A stretch of DNA of 64,000 bases from Ochrobactrum sp. CM-21-5 (GCF_014253075.1 NZ_JACLZJ010000001.1:1054001-1118000), one strand, 5' to 3'. Numbered from the stretch's first letter, positions 46,948-56,396 are shown. Program-made: numbers and translations. The notes: generated by a model not told the origin, from the sequence alone.

Positions 46948-47730
46948 ATGAGCGTGCCCAGCAAGAGCGAAACCAAAAAATCCGGCGGTCTCGGTGAAAC
47001 CGTCAGCGTTATCGTACAGGCATTGCTGCTGGCATTGGTCATCCGCACCCTGCTTTTCCAGCCCTTCAGCATTCCGTCCGGCTCAATGCGTCCGACGCTT
47101 CTGGAAGGTGATTATCTGTTCGTGTCGAAATATGCCTATGGTTATTCGCGCTTTTCGCTGCCCTTCGGACTGGACCTGTTCTCGGGGCGGATATGGAGCA
47201 CGGAGCCGAAGCGGGGCGATGTGGTCGTCTTCAAGCTACCCAGCGATACGTCGGTTGATTATATCAAGCGCGTGATCGGTCTTCCGGGCGACAAGGTGCA
47301 AGTGCGCGGCGGTGTACTTTACATCAATGACCAGGCGGTAAAACGCGAGCGTATTGGCACCATCGACAATCCCGACGTGACCGAAGTCAACCGCCCCGTG
47401 GAGGTTTACCGCGAAACGCTTCCCGATGGCGTTACCTACGACACGCTGGACCTTGCGCCGAACTCCATCGGCGATGACACGCGCGTCTTCGAAGTGCCCG
47501 CCGGCCACTATTTCATGATGGGTGACAATCGCGATAACTCGCTGGATAGTCGATTCGGCGTGGGCTATGTGCCGTTTGAAAATCTTGTTGGCCGCGCCAA
47601 CATCATCTTCTTCTCCATCGCCGACAAGGCAAGCCCGCTGGAAATCTGGAAATGGCCGACGGATGTTCGCTTCAACCGGCTGCTCAGCTCAGTCAATGCC
47701 ACACCGCATACAGCCGTAACCGGAAACTGA
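46948..47730 (+). CDS. lepB: Signal peptidase I
   Basis: Membrane serine protease that removes signal peptides from exported proteins. The 260-aa protein has one membrane helix (VSVIVQALLLALVIRTLLF), the catalytic Ser near residue 46 in PSGSMRPTLLEGDY, the catalytic Lys in YIKRVIGLPGD near residue 110, and the GDNRDNSLDSR box. It is followed by rnc after one base, with the same order as in other alphaproteobacteria. Confidence 0.96.
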   Translation: MSVPSKSETKKSGGLGETVSVIVQALLLALVIRTLLFQPFSIPSGSMRPTLLEGDYLFVSKYAYGYSRFSLPFGLDLFSGRIWSTEPKRGDVVVFKLPSDTSVDYIKRVIGLPGDKVQVRGGVLYINDQAVKRERIGTIDNPDVTEVNRPVEVYRETLPDGVTYDTLDLAPNSIGDDTRVFEVPAGHYFMMGDNRDNSLDSRFGVGYVPFENLVGRANIIFFSIADKASPLEIWKWPTDVRFNRLLSSVNATPHTAVTGN

Positions 47731-47731
47731 A

Positions 47732-48436
47732 ATGGCTTCCCCAAATCAGGCAGCTACAATTCTGGAGGAGCGCACTGGACACCGTTTTCTCAATCTGAAA
47801 CGGCTGGAGCGTGCGCTCACCCACTCAAGCGTGCAGGCGCCTTCGCGCGCAAACTATGAACGACTGGAATTTCTTGGCGACCGTATACTGGGCCTCACCG
47901 TTGCGGAAATGCTGTTCGAAGCTTTCCCCGATGCCCTTGAAGGCGAGTTGTCGGTGCGTCTCAATGCGTTGGTCAATGCGGAAACTTGCGCCGCAATTGC
48001 TGACGAAATCGGGCTTGCCGATCTCATCCATACGGGTTCCGATATCAAATCGCTCAACGATGCGCGCCTCCTCAACGTGCGCGCCGATGTGGTCGAGGCG
48101 CTGATCGCCACCATCTATCTCGATGGCGGACTTGATGCCGTACGGCCTTTTGTGGCGCGCTACTGGAAAGAGCGATCGCTGGAAACGGGTGCCGCCCGGC
48201 GCGACGCCAAGACTGAATTGCAGGAATGGGCGCACCAGCAAGGCAATCTACACCCTTCCTATGCCGTTTTAGGTCGATCGGGCCCGGATCATGATCCGCT
48301 ATTTACCGTAGAAGTGGTGGTGAAGGGATTTGCGTCCGAGACAGGGCAGGGCCGCTCCAAGCGTATTGCGGAACAGAGCGCCGCCGAAGCCATGCTCTAT
48401 CGCGAAGGCGTATGGAAACGCGATAATGCTTCCTGA
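47732..48436 (+). CDS. rnc: Ribonuclease III
   Basis: Cuts double-stranded RNA, including rRNA precursors. The 234-aa protein has the signature YERLEFLGDRILGLTVAEM, with the catalytic Asp and Glu also in VRADVVEALIATIYLDGG, and a C-terminal dsRBD (AKTELQEWAHQQG to AEQSAAEAMLY). It lies directly after lepB. Between rnc and era is a 205-bp gap with a repeat fragment at 48476-48501. Confidence 0.96.
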   Translation: MASPNQAATILEERTGHRFLNLKRLERALTHSSVQAPSRANYERLEFLGDRILGLTVAEMLFEAFPDALEGELSVRLNALVNAETCAAIADEIGLADLIHTGSDIKSLNDARLLNVRADVVEALIATIYLDGGLDAVRPFVARYWKERSLETGAARRDAKTELQEWAHQQGNLHPSYAVLGRSGPDHDPLFTVEVVVKGFASETGQGRSKRIAEQSAAEAMLYREGVWKRDNAS

Positions 48437-48475
48437 CGGAAGCATTTTACTGTCACATGCAAAAGTAAGAACTTG

Positions 48476-48501
48476 GAGCGGTTCTGGTGGTGTGGCCGCT
48501 C
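48476..48501. repeat. Short inverted repeat between rnc and era
   Basis: GAGCGG (48476-48481) and CCGCTC (48496-48501) flank TTCTGGTGGTGTGG, followed by TAAAG. It is of the same style as the repeat at 1370-1409. Confidence 0.45.
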
Positions 48502-48641
48502 TAAAGAAGCAGGTTTTCGAAGCCGATATCGGCTATGATGAATTGATCGCGCAGGGTTGAGCAAATTCGCGGCGCTGCGGCATCCGGGTGCTTGCCCAAA
48601 AGGGGAAGCGCCTGCAAAAAGACCGTCTGGAAGGATGAAGA

Positions 48642-49577
48642 ATGAATAATCCGGTGAAACCGGCTGACGGCGAAAATGAAGCCGGGCAGACCCAATCGGG
48701 ATTCGTGGCGCTGATCGGGGCGCCGAATGCGGGTAAATCCACGCTCGTAAACCAGCTTGTGGGTACGAAGGTTTCCATCGTCACGCATAAGGTGCAGACG
48801 ACGCGCGCGCTGGTGCGTGGCATATTCATCGAGGGGCAAGCGCAGATCGTCTTGGTCGACACGCCGGGTATTTTTCGCCCGAAGCGCAGACTGGACCGCG
48901 CTATGGTCACGACGGCCTGGGGCGGTGCGAAGGATGCTGACATTATCCTCGTACTTCTCGATTCACAGGGCCGTCTGAACGAAAATGCCGAAGCGCTTCT
49001 GGAAAGCATGAAGGATGTGCGCCGGAAGAAAGTTCTGGTGTTGAACAAGGTCGATAGGGTTGATCCGCCGGTCCTGCTCAGTCTGGCTCAGAAAGCCAAT
49101 GAGCTTGTGGCGTTCGACAGAACCTTCATGATCTCGGCGTTGAACGGCTCGGGCTGTAAAGACCTTGCCAAATATCTTGCCGACAACGTGCCGAACGGTC
49201 CTTGGTACTACCCGGAAGACCAGATTTCCGACATGCCGATGCGTCAGTTGGCAGCGGAAATTACACGTGAGAAACTGTATCTGCGCCTGCATGAAGAGCT
49301 GCCCTATGCATCCACTATCGAGACGGAACGCTGGGAAGAGCGCAAGGACGGTTCTGTGCGCATCGAGCAGGTGATCTATGTGGAGCGCGAAAGCCAGAAG
49401 AAGATTGTACTGGGCCATAAAGGCGAGACCATCAAGGCTATCGGCCAATCGGCTCGCAAGGAAATTGCCGAGATTCTCGAACAGCCTGTGCATCTCTTTC
49501 TGTTTGTGAAGGTGCGTGAAAACTGGGGCAACGATCCCGAGCGATACCGTGAAATGGGGCTTGATTTCCCCACCTGA
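48642..49577 (+). CDS. era: GTPase Era
   Basis: Ribosome-assembly GTPase that binds the 3' end of 16S rRNA. The 311-aa protein has G1 GAPNAGKSTLVN, G3 DTPGI, G4 NKVD and a C-terminal KH domain with HKGETIKAIGQSARKEIAEI. The N-terminus starts MNNPVKPADGENEAGQTQSG before the G1 strand. recO follows after 17 bp. Confidence 0.97.
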   Translation: MNNPVKPADGENEAGQTQSGFVALIGAPNAGKSTLVNQLVGTKVSIVTHKVQTTRALVRGIFIEGQAQIVLVDTPGIFRPKRRLDRAMVTTAWGGAKDADIILVLLDSQGRLNENAEALLESMKDVRRKKVLVLNKVDRVDPPVLLSLAQKANELVAFDRTFMISALNGSGCKDLAKYLADNVPNGPWYYPEDQISDMPMRQLAAEITREKLYLRLHEELPYASTIETERWEERKDGSVRIEQVIYVERESQKKIVLGHKGETIKAIGQSARKEIAEILEQPVHLFLFVKVRENWGNDPERYREMGLDFPT

Positions 49578-49594
49578 TCATATGGTTGAAGACC

Positions 49595-50329
49595 ATGGAA
49601 TGGCGTGATGAGGGTATAGTTCTGGGCACGCGTCGGCACGGCGAGACAAGCGCTATTGTCGAAGTGATGACCCGCGAACATGGCCGCCATATGGGTATGG
49701 TGCGCGGCGGGCGTTCCCGCCGCATGCAACCGCTTCTCCAGCCCGGCAACCACGTCGATCTGGCATGGTGGGCGCGGCTGGACGAACATATGGGCACATT
49801 TACCGTGGAGCCGCTCGGCTTTGCCGCGGCCCGCCTCATCGAAACCCCCGTCGCGCTCTACGGCGTCCAGCTCGCCGCGGCGCATCTTCGGCTGTTGCCG
49901 GAGCGCGATCCGCATCGCGGTCTTTACGAAACGCTGCGGCTTATCATCGAACATTTCGACGACCCGCTTGCCTCTGGCGAGCTTCTCTTGCGTTTTGAAG
50001 TGATGATGCTGGAGGAATTGGGCTTCGGTCTCGATCTGAAGGAATGTGCGGCGACCGGCTCGACGGAAGACCTGATCTATGTTTCGCCGAAGTCGGGTCG
50101 CGCCGTGTGCCGTGATGCGGGTGCGCCATGGGCGGACAAACTTCTGGCGCTGCCTTCATTCGTGAACAACACATCGGTTCGTGCCGGCTCCTATGAAGAT
50201 ATCAACCGCGCCTTCACAATGACTGGTTATTTCTTCATGCGTCACGTCTGGGAACCGCGCGCACAGACACCGCCCGATGCGCGTGGCGGCTTTTTGAATG
50301 CGTTAGGCCGACAATCACAGTCATACTGA
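49595..50329 (+). CDS. recO: DNA repair protein RecO
   Basis: Loads RecA at gaps together with RecR. The 244-aa protein has an N-terminal OB domain (MEWRDEGIVLGTRRHGETSA) and a helical C-terminal domain (LLLRFEVMMLEELGFGLDL). The Cys/His pattern of zinc-binding RecO proteins is incomplete. Start ATG 49595 is preferred over a TTG three codons earlier, since it gives the usual alphaproteobacterial N-terminus. End of the lepB-rnc-era-recO cluster. Confidence 0.95.
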   Translation: MEWRDEGIVLGTRRHGETSAIVEVMTREHGRHMGMVRGGRSRRMQPLLQPGNHVDLAWWARLDEHMGTFTVEPLGFAAARLIETPVALYGVQLAAAHLRLLPERDPHRGLYETLRLIIEHFDDPLASGELLLRFEVMMLEELGFGLDLKECAATGSTEDLIYVSPKSGRAVCRDAGAPWADKLLALPSFVNNTSVRAGSYEDINRAFTMTGYFFMRHVWEPRAQTPPDARGGFLNALGRQSQSY

Positions 50330-50390
50330 TCCTGTTCAATTTTATGATTGGGGCTGGTTCTGCATTCCGAATCGTATGGGGGAGGGAATT

Positions 50391-51290
50391 GTGGGTATCA
50401 CAGCCGAACTGGACGGATTGCATGGCACTTTGACGTTGCCAACCAGTACCGAGATGGTCCCGGTAACTCTCATTCTCCCCGGATCCGGTCCAGTCGACCG
50501 CGACGGTAATCTGCCAAGCGTCATCAATAACAGCCTTAAACTTCTGGCAGAAGGATTGGCCGCCCACGGAATTGGCGCATTGCGGATCGATAAGCGTGGC
50601 GTTGGCGAAAGCCTGGCCCAATCCACCGCTGAAAATGGGCTTCGATTCTCGACTTATGTTGATGATGCGATACGGTGGTCACATTGGCTGGAAGCCCAAC
50701 CGAGAATGAAAACTCTATTCATTATCGGTCATAGCGAAGGCGCGCTGGTCGGTACACTCGCAGCGCAGAAACACCACTATCAAGGAATGGTTTTGCTTGC
50801 AGGTGCTGGCGAGTGCGCCGGGAACGTCCTGCTCCGCCAAATAAGAGCGAAGGGACTACCCTTGCCGCTGCTCGCCGAGGCGCAGAATGTCATTGGCAGG
50901 CTCACGACGGGCAAGAGGGTGCTGGAGATTTCACCGCCATTGGAGTCGTTGTTTCGCCAAAGCGTTCAACCTTATTTGATGTCATGGTTTCCAGTCGACC
51001 CGGTGAAAGAACTCGGAAAAACCTCTGCACCGGCTCTCGTAGTGCAGGGCGGCACCGATATGCAAACGTCACTGCAAGACGCCGATATGTTGGCAACCGC
51101 GCGCCCCGGCATCGAAAAGCTTATTTGGCCAAGCATGAACCACGTTTTGAAAAGCGTAACCATGGAACGCAACGCTAATCTTGCGACTTATTCCAATCCA
51201 GAGCTACCACTTTCGAACGGCCTGGTTATGAAAATCGCTGAATTTATCAAGCGGAACAGGATTTCAGATCTGGGGAAACCGGCAGGCTGA
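50391..51290 (+). CDS. Alpha/beta hydrolase
   Basis: A serine hydrolase of about 299 aa. It shows an oxyanion strand LILPGSGPVDRDGN, the nucleophile elbow GHSEGALVGTLAAQ, the acid region VVQGGTDMQTSLQDADML and the final His in WPSMNHVL. This is the YqhD/'S9-like' soluble esterase plan; the substrate is unknown. GGGGGAGG before the GTG at 50391 makes that the likeliest start; an ATG at 50376 lies inside this site. Its 3' end overlaps the phosphatase gene by 44 bp on the other strand. Confidence 0.82.
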   Translation: MGITAELDGLHGTLTLPTSTEMVPVTLILPGSGPVDRDGNLPSVINNSLKLLAEGLAAHGIGALRIDKRGVGESLAQSTAENGLRFSTYVDDAIRWSHWLEAQPRMKTLFIIGHSEGALVGTLAAQKHHYQGMVLLAGAGECAGNVLLRQIRAKGLPLPLLAEAQNVIGRLTTGKRVLEISPPLESLFRQSVQPYLMSWFPVDPVKELGKTSAPALVVQGGTDMQTSLQDADMLATARPGIEKLIWPSMNHVLKSVTMERNANLATYSNPELPLSNGLVMKIAEFIKRNRISDLGKPAG

Positions 51291-51777
51291 ACACCTCGCC
51301 TTCAAAAGCGTCCGCTCCGCGTCCGATCGAGCGAATCGCTTGAACCATGCGACCCTGGCGTTCAAGCAACTGATCGGCAAGCGTTACAAGGCGAATATTG
51401 GGCGTTGCCGAGGGCGAAAGCGCGCGCAGTTTCATCGCAAGCTCTTTCTCGTCAAGCTGCTGGTCGAGTGCCAGTGCAGCGATATAGGCGGCAGCAGGGG
51501 AGCGCGATACGCCCGCATAGCAATGAATGAGCAAAGGCGCTTGGCGGTTCCAGCCCTGAACGAAGTCCAGAAATTGCCGCATCTGGTCCGCATCGGCCAG
51601 AACCAGTCCGTCGCGTGGCTCTACAATATCGTGAAAACTAAGACACAAGCGTTCAGTCTTACAGGCACCGGGCAAGGGAGGAATATCACCGCTGGTCAAC
51701 GTGATGATATGGCTCGGGTGATGATGCGCGACCTGAAGCGGCAGTTGGGAGAGGGGGCTCACCACAATATGCGTCAT
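51247..51777 (-). CDS. Tyrosine/dual-specificity phosphatase family protein
   Basis: A 176-aa protein with the catalytic P-loop HCYAGVSRSP (CX5R) and the general-acid Asp probably in HDIVEPRDGL. The overall size fits small dual-specificity phosphatases. Substrate unknown. It is the third gene of an operon with the HD hydrolase (3-bp gap) and ygfZ (4-bp overlap), and it overlaps the convergent alpha/beta hydrolase at the 3' end. Confidence 0.85.
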   Translation of the reverse strand: MTHIVVSPLSQLPLQVAHHHPSHIITLTSGDIPPLPGACKTERLCLSFHDIVEPRDGLVLADADQMRQFLDFVQGWNRQAPLLIHCYAGVSRSPAAAYIAALALDQQLDEKELAMKLRALSPSATPNIRLVTLADQLLERQGRMVQAIRSIGRGADAFEGEVFSLPVSPDLKSCSA

Positions 51778-51780
51778 TGC

Positions 51781-52401
51781 TTATTTCTCGCGCAGCCGTT
51801 CCAGCGTTGAAAACCGTGCGAGGAACTCCTCCTGCACGTTTTGCGTCGGGCGCGGCGCGAGGTCCAGCCCGGTCGGATCAAAACTGCGTGGGCGTCCGAA
51901 ATATTTTATGGCTTCGGCTTCCGTAAAGCCTGCAAGCCGTGTCGCTTCAAAGAACGCGGCCACCTGATCGGCGCGCTTTATGAGTGTCTTCAGCTGCGCC
52001 GGCATCACTGGCGGCAATGAAAATCGCAGATGAATGGCGCTTTGCAGCCGATTTTCGATATGCTTGTAATTGCCGCCCATCACCGCCTTGAATGGCGAAA
52101 TCATGTCGCCAATCACATATTCGGGGGCGTCGTGCAGAAGTGCCAGCATCTGCCATTCGGCGGTTGCCTCCGTTACGAGGCGATTGAATATTTGCTCTAC
52201 CAGCAACGAATGCTGCGCCACCGAGAAAGCGTGCTGGCCGACGGTCTGACCATTCCAGCGCGCGACACGCGCAAGTCCGTGCGCAATGTCCTCGATTTCA
52301 ACGTCGAGCGGAGAGGGATCGAGAAGATCAAGTCGGCGGCCTGAGAGCATCCGCTGCCAGGCACGCGCCTTTCCCGAACTGTGGTCGGCAGCAGCCATCA
52401 C
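51781..52401 (-). CDS. HD-domain hydrolase, YfbR-like
   Basis: A 206-aa metal-dependent phosphohydrolase. HD-domain ligands are in GQHAFSVAQHSLL, LALLHDAPEYVIGDMISPFK and the later Asp in IKRADQVAAFFEA, as in YfbR 5'-deoxynucleotidases. A role in nucleotide turnover is likely. It begins inside the ygfZ stop region (ATGA-type overlap), which points to one transcript. Confidence 0.87.
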   Translation of the reverse strand: MMAAADHSSGKARAWQRMLSGRRLDLLDPSPLDVEIEDIAHGLARVARWNGQTVGQHAFSVAQHSLLVEQIFNRLVTEATAEWQMLALLHDAPEYVIGDMISPFKAVMGGNYKHIENRLQSAIHLRFSLPPVMPAQLKTLIKRADQVAAFFEATRLAGFTEAEAIKYFGRPRSFDPTGLDLAPRPTQNVQEEFLARFSTLERLREK

Positions 52402-53261
52402 GCGTTTCCTGTTTCCGCTTCCGGAAAGGTGAAACGCACATGAGGCGGCAGGGCGAGCGAGATGGCCGTTTCACCTGCAAGAATGGGCGTGTTCGAATCT
52501 ATTGCGTCTTTTACGCGATCGATGCGTACCAAAGCAACGCCAACCCCGTCCGCCGAGCTGCCAAGGGCGCCGATGTCGCGGCCTCCGGCTGTCACGACCG
52601 TCCCTTTAGGGGGCAGGGCGGTGCTGGATTTTGCCACCAGCACGCGGCGGCGGGCCGTGCCGCGATGTTGCATGCGCGATACGACCTCCTGCCCGACGAA
52701 GCAGCCTTTCGGGAAAGTCACGCCGCCGGTCTGGTCGAAATTGACGTCATGGGGAAAAACGTCGTTATAAGCGAAATCAGTTTCTCCTTCCGCAATGCCG
52801 TACTCTGCGCGAAGTCGCGTCCAGGCGCTTTGATCATCCGTTCCCGCTGTTTTCCCATAAATGCGCAGCACGTTTAGTTCGTTTGGAAAACGGGTATCGC
52901 GCTTGATTGAAACATCTTCTGAAGCAACGGAATCATCTTGCCAGGAAACACTCACAAGTGATTCCGGAGACTGGGAAATTTCCGCTTTGGCGCGCAAGCG
53001 ATAGAGCATCATCCGCTTGCAGAAGTCCGCTACCACGCTGGCCGGAAGATCAAATCTCAGGCCATTTTCAACGCGTGAAACAAGAAAGTCGAAGAGGATT
53101 TTCCCCTGGGGCGTCAATAGCGCGCCGGGTTTCAGTTCGTCGGGGCCAAGCGCGTCCAGATTGGTGGTAATCACGGCTTGCAGGAATTTCTCCGCATCCT
53201 CGCCGGTGATGTGAACCAGTGCTCTGTTGGAAAGATTTACCGCTGCGGGTGCCGTCGTCAT
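52398..53261 (-). CDS. ygfZ: YgfZ/GcvT-like folate-binding protein
   Basis: Folate-dependent factor for iron-sulfur enzyme maintenance. The 287-aa protein has the aminomethyltransferase-like fold and the diagnostic YgfZ motif KGCFVGQEVVSRMQHRG with its conserved Cys. The C-terminal barrel has small-residue repeats such as ALVRIDRVKDA. It is the first gene of the minus-strand operon. dihydroorotase diverges 85 bp away. Confidence 0.93.
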   Translation of the reverse strand: MTTAPAAVNLSNRALVHITGEDAEKFLQAVITTNLDALGPDELKPGALLTPQGKILFDFLVSRVENGLRFDLPASVVADFCKRMMLYRLRAKAEISQSPESLVSVSWQDDSVASEDVSIKRDTRFPNELNVLRIYGKTAGTDDQSAWTRLRAEYGIAEGETDFAYNDVFPHDVNFDQTGGVTFPKGCFVGQEVVSRMQHRGTARRRVLVAKSSTALPPKGTVVTAGGRDIGALGSSADGVGVALVRIDRVKDAIDSNTPILAGETAISLALPPHVRFTFPEAETGNA

Positions 53262-53346
53262 TGCTTCGTCCTTGCCTTTCGTGCCTTCGTTACGTAAGCC
53301 CCAATGGAAAGCCCCGCAAGCCCCATCCGAAACGCAGGAGACAACA

Positions 53347-54693
53347 ATGGCTCAGACTCCCGGTATAACGTTCGATACGATTCTCAAGGGCGCAACCATC
53401 GTCAATCATGACGGCACCGGCCAGCGTGATATCGGGATCAGAAATGGGCGCATCGCTGCTATCGGTTCTCTGGCGCAGAGTTCTGCGGGCGAGGTGATCG
53501 ATTGCACCGGCCTGCATATTCTGCCGGGTGTGGTAGACAGTCAGGTCCATTTCCGCGAGCCGGGGCTGGAACACAAGGAAGATCTGGAAACCGGTTCGCT
53601 TGCAGCTGTTCTTGGCGGCGTCACCGCTGTCTTCGAGATGCCCAATACCAAGCCGCTGACGACTTCCGCCGAAACGCTTGAAGACAAGATCCGCCGCGGG
53701 CGGCATCGCATGCATTGCGATTTCGCTTTCTGGGTGGGCGGCACACGCGATAACGCCAAAGATGTGGCCGAGCTGGAGCGTCTGCCAGGTGCTGCCGGCA
53801 TCAAGGTTTTCATGGGCTCATCGACGGGCGATCTGCTGGTCGAGGACGATGACGGTGTTCGTTCGATCCTGAAGAATACGCGCCGCCGCGCCGCCTTCCA
53901 TTCGGAAGATGAATTCCGCCTGAAAGAGCGCGAGGGATTGCGGGTGCAGGGTGACCCATCCAGCCATCCGGTCTGGCGTGACGAGGTGGCCGCACTTCAA
54001 TGCACGGAACGTCTGGTTCGCATCGCGCGTGAAACCGGCGCGCGCATCCATGTGCTGCACATTTCGACAGCCGAGGAGATCGATTTCCTGAAAGACCACA
54101 AGGATGTCGCCACCTGCGAGGCCACGCCGCATCATCTCACGCTGTCGGCTGATGAATACAAGACGCTTGGCAATCTGATCCAGATGAACCCGCCGGTGCG
54201 TGACAAGCGCCATCGCGATGGCGTCTGGAAGGGTATCGATCAGGGTATCGTGGACGTTCTTGGATCAGATCATGCACCGCATACGCTGGAAGAAAAGCAG
54301 AAGCTTTATCCGGCTTCGCCATCCGGCATGACCGGTGTGCAGACGCTTGTTCCGATCATGCTCGATCACATTAATGCGGGTAAGCTGTCGCTCGAACGGT
54401 TCGTCGATCTTTCCAGCCATGGCCCGAACCGGATTTTCGGTATGGCGCGCAAGGGGCGCATTGCAGTTGGCTATGATGCCGACTTGACCGTCGTAGATAT
54501 GAAGCGGCGCGAAACCATCACGCATGAGCAGGCTGGCTCCAAGGCTGGCTGGACGCCATACCACGGCAAGACCGTGACCGGCTGGCCGGTTGGCACATTC
54601 GTGCGCGGCATGAAGGTGATGTGGGAGGCCGAAATCGTCAACCCGCACAAGGGCGAGCCCGTGGAATTTCTGGAGGCATTGCCGAGGAAATAA
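53347..54693 (+). CDS. pyrC: Dihydroorotase (class I)
   Basis: Zinc amidohydrolase that cyclises carbamoyl aspartate in pyrimidine synthesis. The 448-aa protein has the metal motif DSQVHFREPG, the bridging Lys region near AGIKVFMGSSTGDLL, His ligands in ATPHHLTLS and the catalytic Asp in VLGSDHAPHTLEEK. Allantoinase or hydantoinase activity is a less likely alternative. AGGAG lies 7 nt before the ATG. In many relatives a second pyrC accompanies pyrB; that locus is not in this window. Confidence 0.88.
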   Translation: MAQTPGITFDTILKGATIVNHDGTGQRDIGIRNGRIAAIGSLAQSSAGEVIDCTGLHILPGVVDSQVHFREPGLEHKEDLETGSLAAVLGGVTAVFEMPNTKPLTTSAETLEDKIRRGRHRMHCDFAFWVGGTRDNAKDVAELERLPGAAGIKVFMGSSTGDLLVEDDDGVRSILKNTRRRAAFHSEDEFRLKEREGLRVQGDPSSHPVWRDEVAALQCTERLVRIARETGARIHVLHISTAEEIDFLKDHKDVATCEATPHHLTLSADEYKTLGNLIQMNPPVRDKRHRDGVWKGIDQGIVDVLGSDHAPHTLEEKQKLYPASPSGMTGVQTLVPIMLDHINAGKLSLERFVDLSSHGPNRIFGMARKGRIAVGYDADLTVVDMKRRETITHEQAGSKAGWTPYHGKTVTGWPVGTFVRGMKVMWEAEIVNPHKGEPVEFLEALPRK

Positions 54694-54709
54694 CGGCTGA
54701 CAGCGGAAC

Positions 54710-55447
54710 TTATTCCCCGGCGGTGAAAAAGCGCCAGCTGCCGTCGGGGCTGATGCCAATGCTATAGAAAATATAGCCGCCTGCCTTCTTCATCTCCTCG
54801 AAGTCGCTAGCGGTCACGATCTCGAACAGCTCGACAATTTGCGGCGGCGTCAGCCGGTCGAGCGGCATGGCGTAGAAATACGGCCAGACGTAAACTTCGT
54901 CGTCTTTCCCCACATTCATATGAACGTAGCCGGTGCCAAGAAGATCGGCGATAATGGCGAGAATTTCACGGCCTTCCACATCGCCTGCGAGCGATTTCAG
55001 AAAGTCGATCACGTCTTCTTCATGGTCGTTCAGCGAAAGCTCGATTGTCTTGTCCTCAACGCCGAGAAGCGGACGCAGCCGTTCTATATCGCCTGAGCGG
55101 GCCGCTTTCAGCATGCGATCACGCATGAGCTTCACGGGTGTCGGGAGGTTCTCAAGATCGCGATGAATTTCCGGCATAGGCTTGCGGCTGTTCACGGACG
55201 GGGCGACTGGATGATGGTCGGGCGCGGCGACAGGCTCGATGCGTGAGGTACCGGGCAGGGGAATCTGCAATGGTCTGTCGTTTTCGTCCGCCACAGCCCG
55301 GAGGCCGGGGTGCGGGACGAGACCCGAGCGGTCGGCGAGCGCTATTGTCAGCGTGTCCGCCGATGCTGCTGTTGAGACGGTCATGATGAGGCAAATCGCT
55401 GCCAGCAATGACGGTGGCACAGCGAACTTCCTGTCGCGGAGAAACAT
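54710..55447 (-). CDS. Exported protein of unknown function, about 245 aa
   Basis: Starts MFLRDRKFAVPPSLLAAICL, a signal peptide ending near STAASA. A Pro-rich linker of about 65 residues is followed by a conserved-looking C-terminal domain of about 145 residues (MRDRMLKAARSGDIERLRPL to GSWRFFTAGE) with ankyrin-like first helices and an aromatic end. I do not recognise a named domain. The start could lie at an ATG at 55489; neither has a good upstream site. It directly follows a small gene on the same strand, probably in one transcript. Confidence 0.75.
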   Translation of the reverse strand: MFLRDRKFAVPPSLLAAICLIMTVSTAASADTLTIALADRSGLVPHPGLRAVADENDRPLQIPLPGTSRIEPVAAPDHHPVAPSVNSRKPMPEIHRDLENLPTPVKLMRDRMLKAARSGDIERLRPLLGVEDKTIELSLNDHEEDVIDFLKSLAGDVEGREILAIIADLLGTGYVHMNVGKDDEVYVWPYFYAMPLDRLTPPQIVELFEIVTASDFEEMKKAGGYIFYSIGISPDGSWRFFTAGE

Positions 55448-55514
55448 CGGTGCTTTGGATGGGGAGATTGGAGAACGACCGCTGATCATGCCCCGCGACC
55501 AACGGTCAGAATGA

Positions 55515-55781
55515 CTATTGAAGGATACGCTGCGGCAGGAAGGTGCCGGCAATAATCTGCTCGCGCATTCTCTCGATCAGCTCAAGCGCACTATCGTCGC
55601 CTGCTTCACGGATAAGTTCCGTCAGCGCGGTCGCGAATGCGGCCTCTGCGAGGATTTCCGGCTCGATGCCCTCGGAAATACCTTCCGCCCACGCTTCATT
55701 ATGATATTCGATTGCCACCAGCTTCTTCTCGCGGGCAATCATTTCGTCCAGATCGGACGGTGCATGTTCCATCGATTTCAT
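55515..55781 (-). CDS. Small conserved-type acidic protein, 88 aa
   Basis: Acidic helical protein without signal or membrane segment, MEHAPSDLDEMIAREKKLVA ... RMREQIIAGTFLPQRILQ. I know no function. The start at 55781 or at 55772 cannot be separated. It lies 68 bp before the exported protein gene, so the two may form a transcription unit. Confidence 0.7.
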   Translation of the reverse strand: MKSMEHAPSDLDEMIAREKKLVAIEYHNEAWAEGISEGIEPEILAEAAFATALTELIREAGDDSALELIERMREQIIAGTFLPQRILQ

Positions 55782-55938
55782 CCTGGCTTTCGCCTTTCTG
55801 CCGCATTGACCGTTGTCTCACCGTTTGTCGGGAGCGCAAACGCCTTGCAGCCTGACCGCCTATTAAGACAGTGTTAACAGAATATCACGGAATTGAATGA
55901 AACTATTCCTGTCAATCCGCACAAGAGTTAATGCTTGG

Positions 55939-56322
55939 TTAATTTCCATAGCGCGAGATGATCTCGTTCGACAAGCCTTCGCCTTCCTTCATGTAGCGGT
56001 CTATCGCCGCAAGCGCTGAAGGGGTGCAGCGGGGATAGTTATCGCTGAAAACGCGATACCCGTGGTTGAAGCTCGATATGAGCCTCATCCGTTCCGCCTC
56101 GGAAGGCTTTTCCGCAGCGACGATGGCGTCCATCCGATCCCGCCATTCACTGCCGACTTCTCCGCAAAGGTTGCGCAAATAATGCAGCGAGCCGAGAACC
56201 TCGGATAGCCGCAGCATCTTGCCCTCATAAGGCGCATCCTGGGCAAAAGCCGGACACACCATGCCCGCCCACAACACGATTGCGAGCCGGAATGCCCATC
56301 GGGAAAACCAATTGCCTTTCAA
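55939..56322 (-). CDS. TIGR02301-type exported protein
   Basis: A 127-aa protein with signal peptide (LAIVLWAGMVCPAFAQDAP) and the alphaproteobacterial TIGR02301 pattern: LSEVLGSLHYLRNLCGEVGSEW, then FNHGYRVFSDNYPRCTPSA. Two conserved cysteines (near residues 53 and 99) may form a disulfide. Function unknown. It reads away from the NUDIX gene. Confidence 0.85.
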   Translation of the reverse strand: MKGNWFSRWAFRLAIVLWAGMVCPAFAQDAPYEGKMLRLSEVLGSLHYLRNLCGEVGSEWRDRMDAIVAAEKPSEAERMRLISSFNHGYRVFSDNYPRCTPSALAAIDRYMKEGEGLSNEIISRYGN

Positions 56323-56396
56323 ACGTGAAACCTCTCACCTGAAAAGGACTTGTTGCCTGAAATAGGGGCTGCTTCAAGGCAGATCCTCAAACAGGA

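Noticed and set aside
48426-48560. Possible 44-aa gene starting inside the rnc stop (MLPDGSILLSHAKVRTW...)
   Set aside because: It runs through the GAGCGG...CCGCTC repeat, has no ribosome site and no recognisable family.
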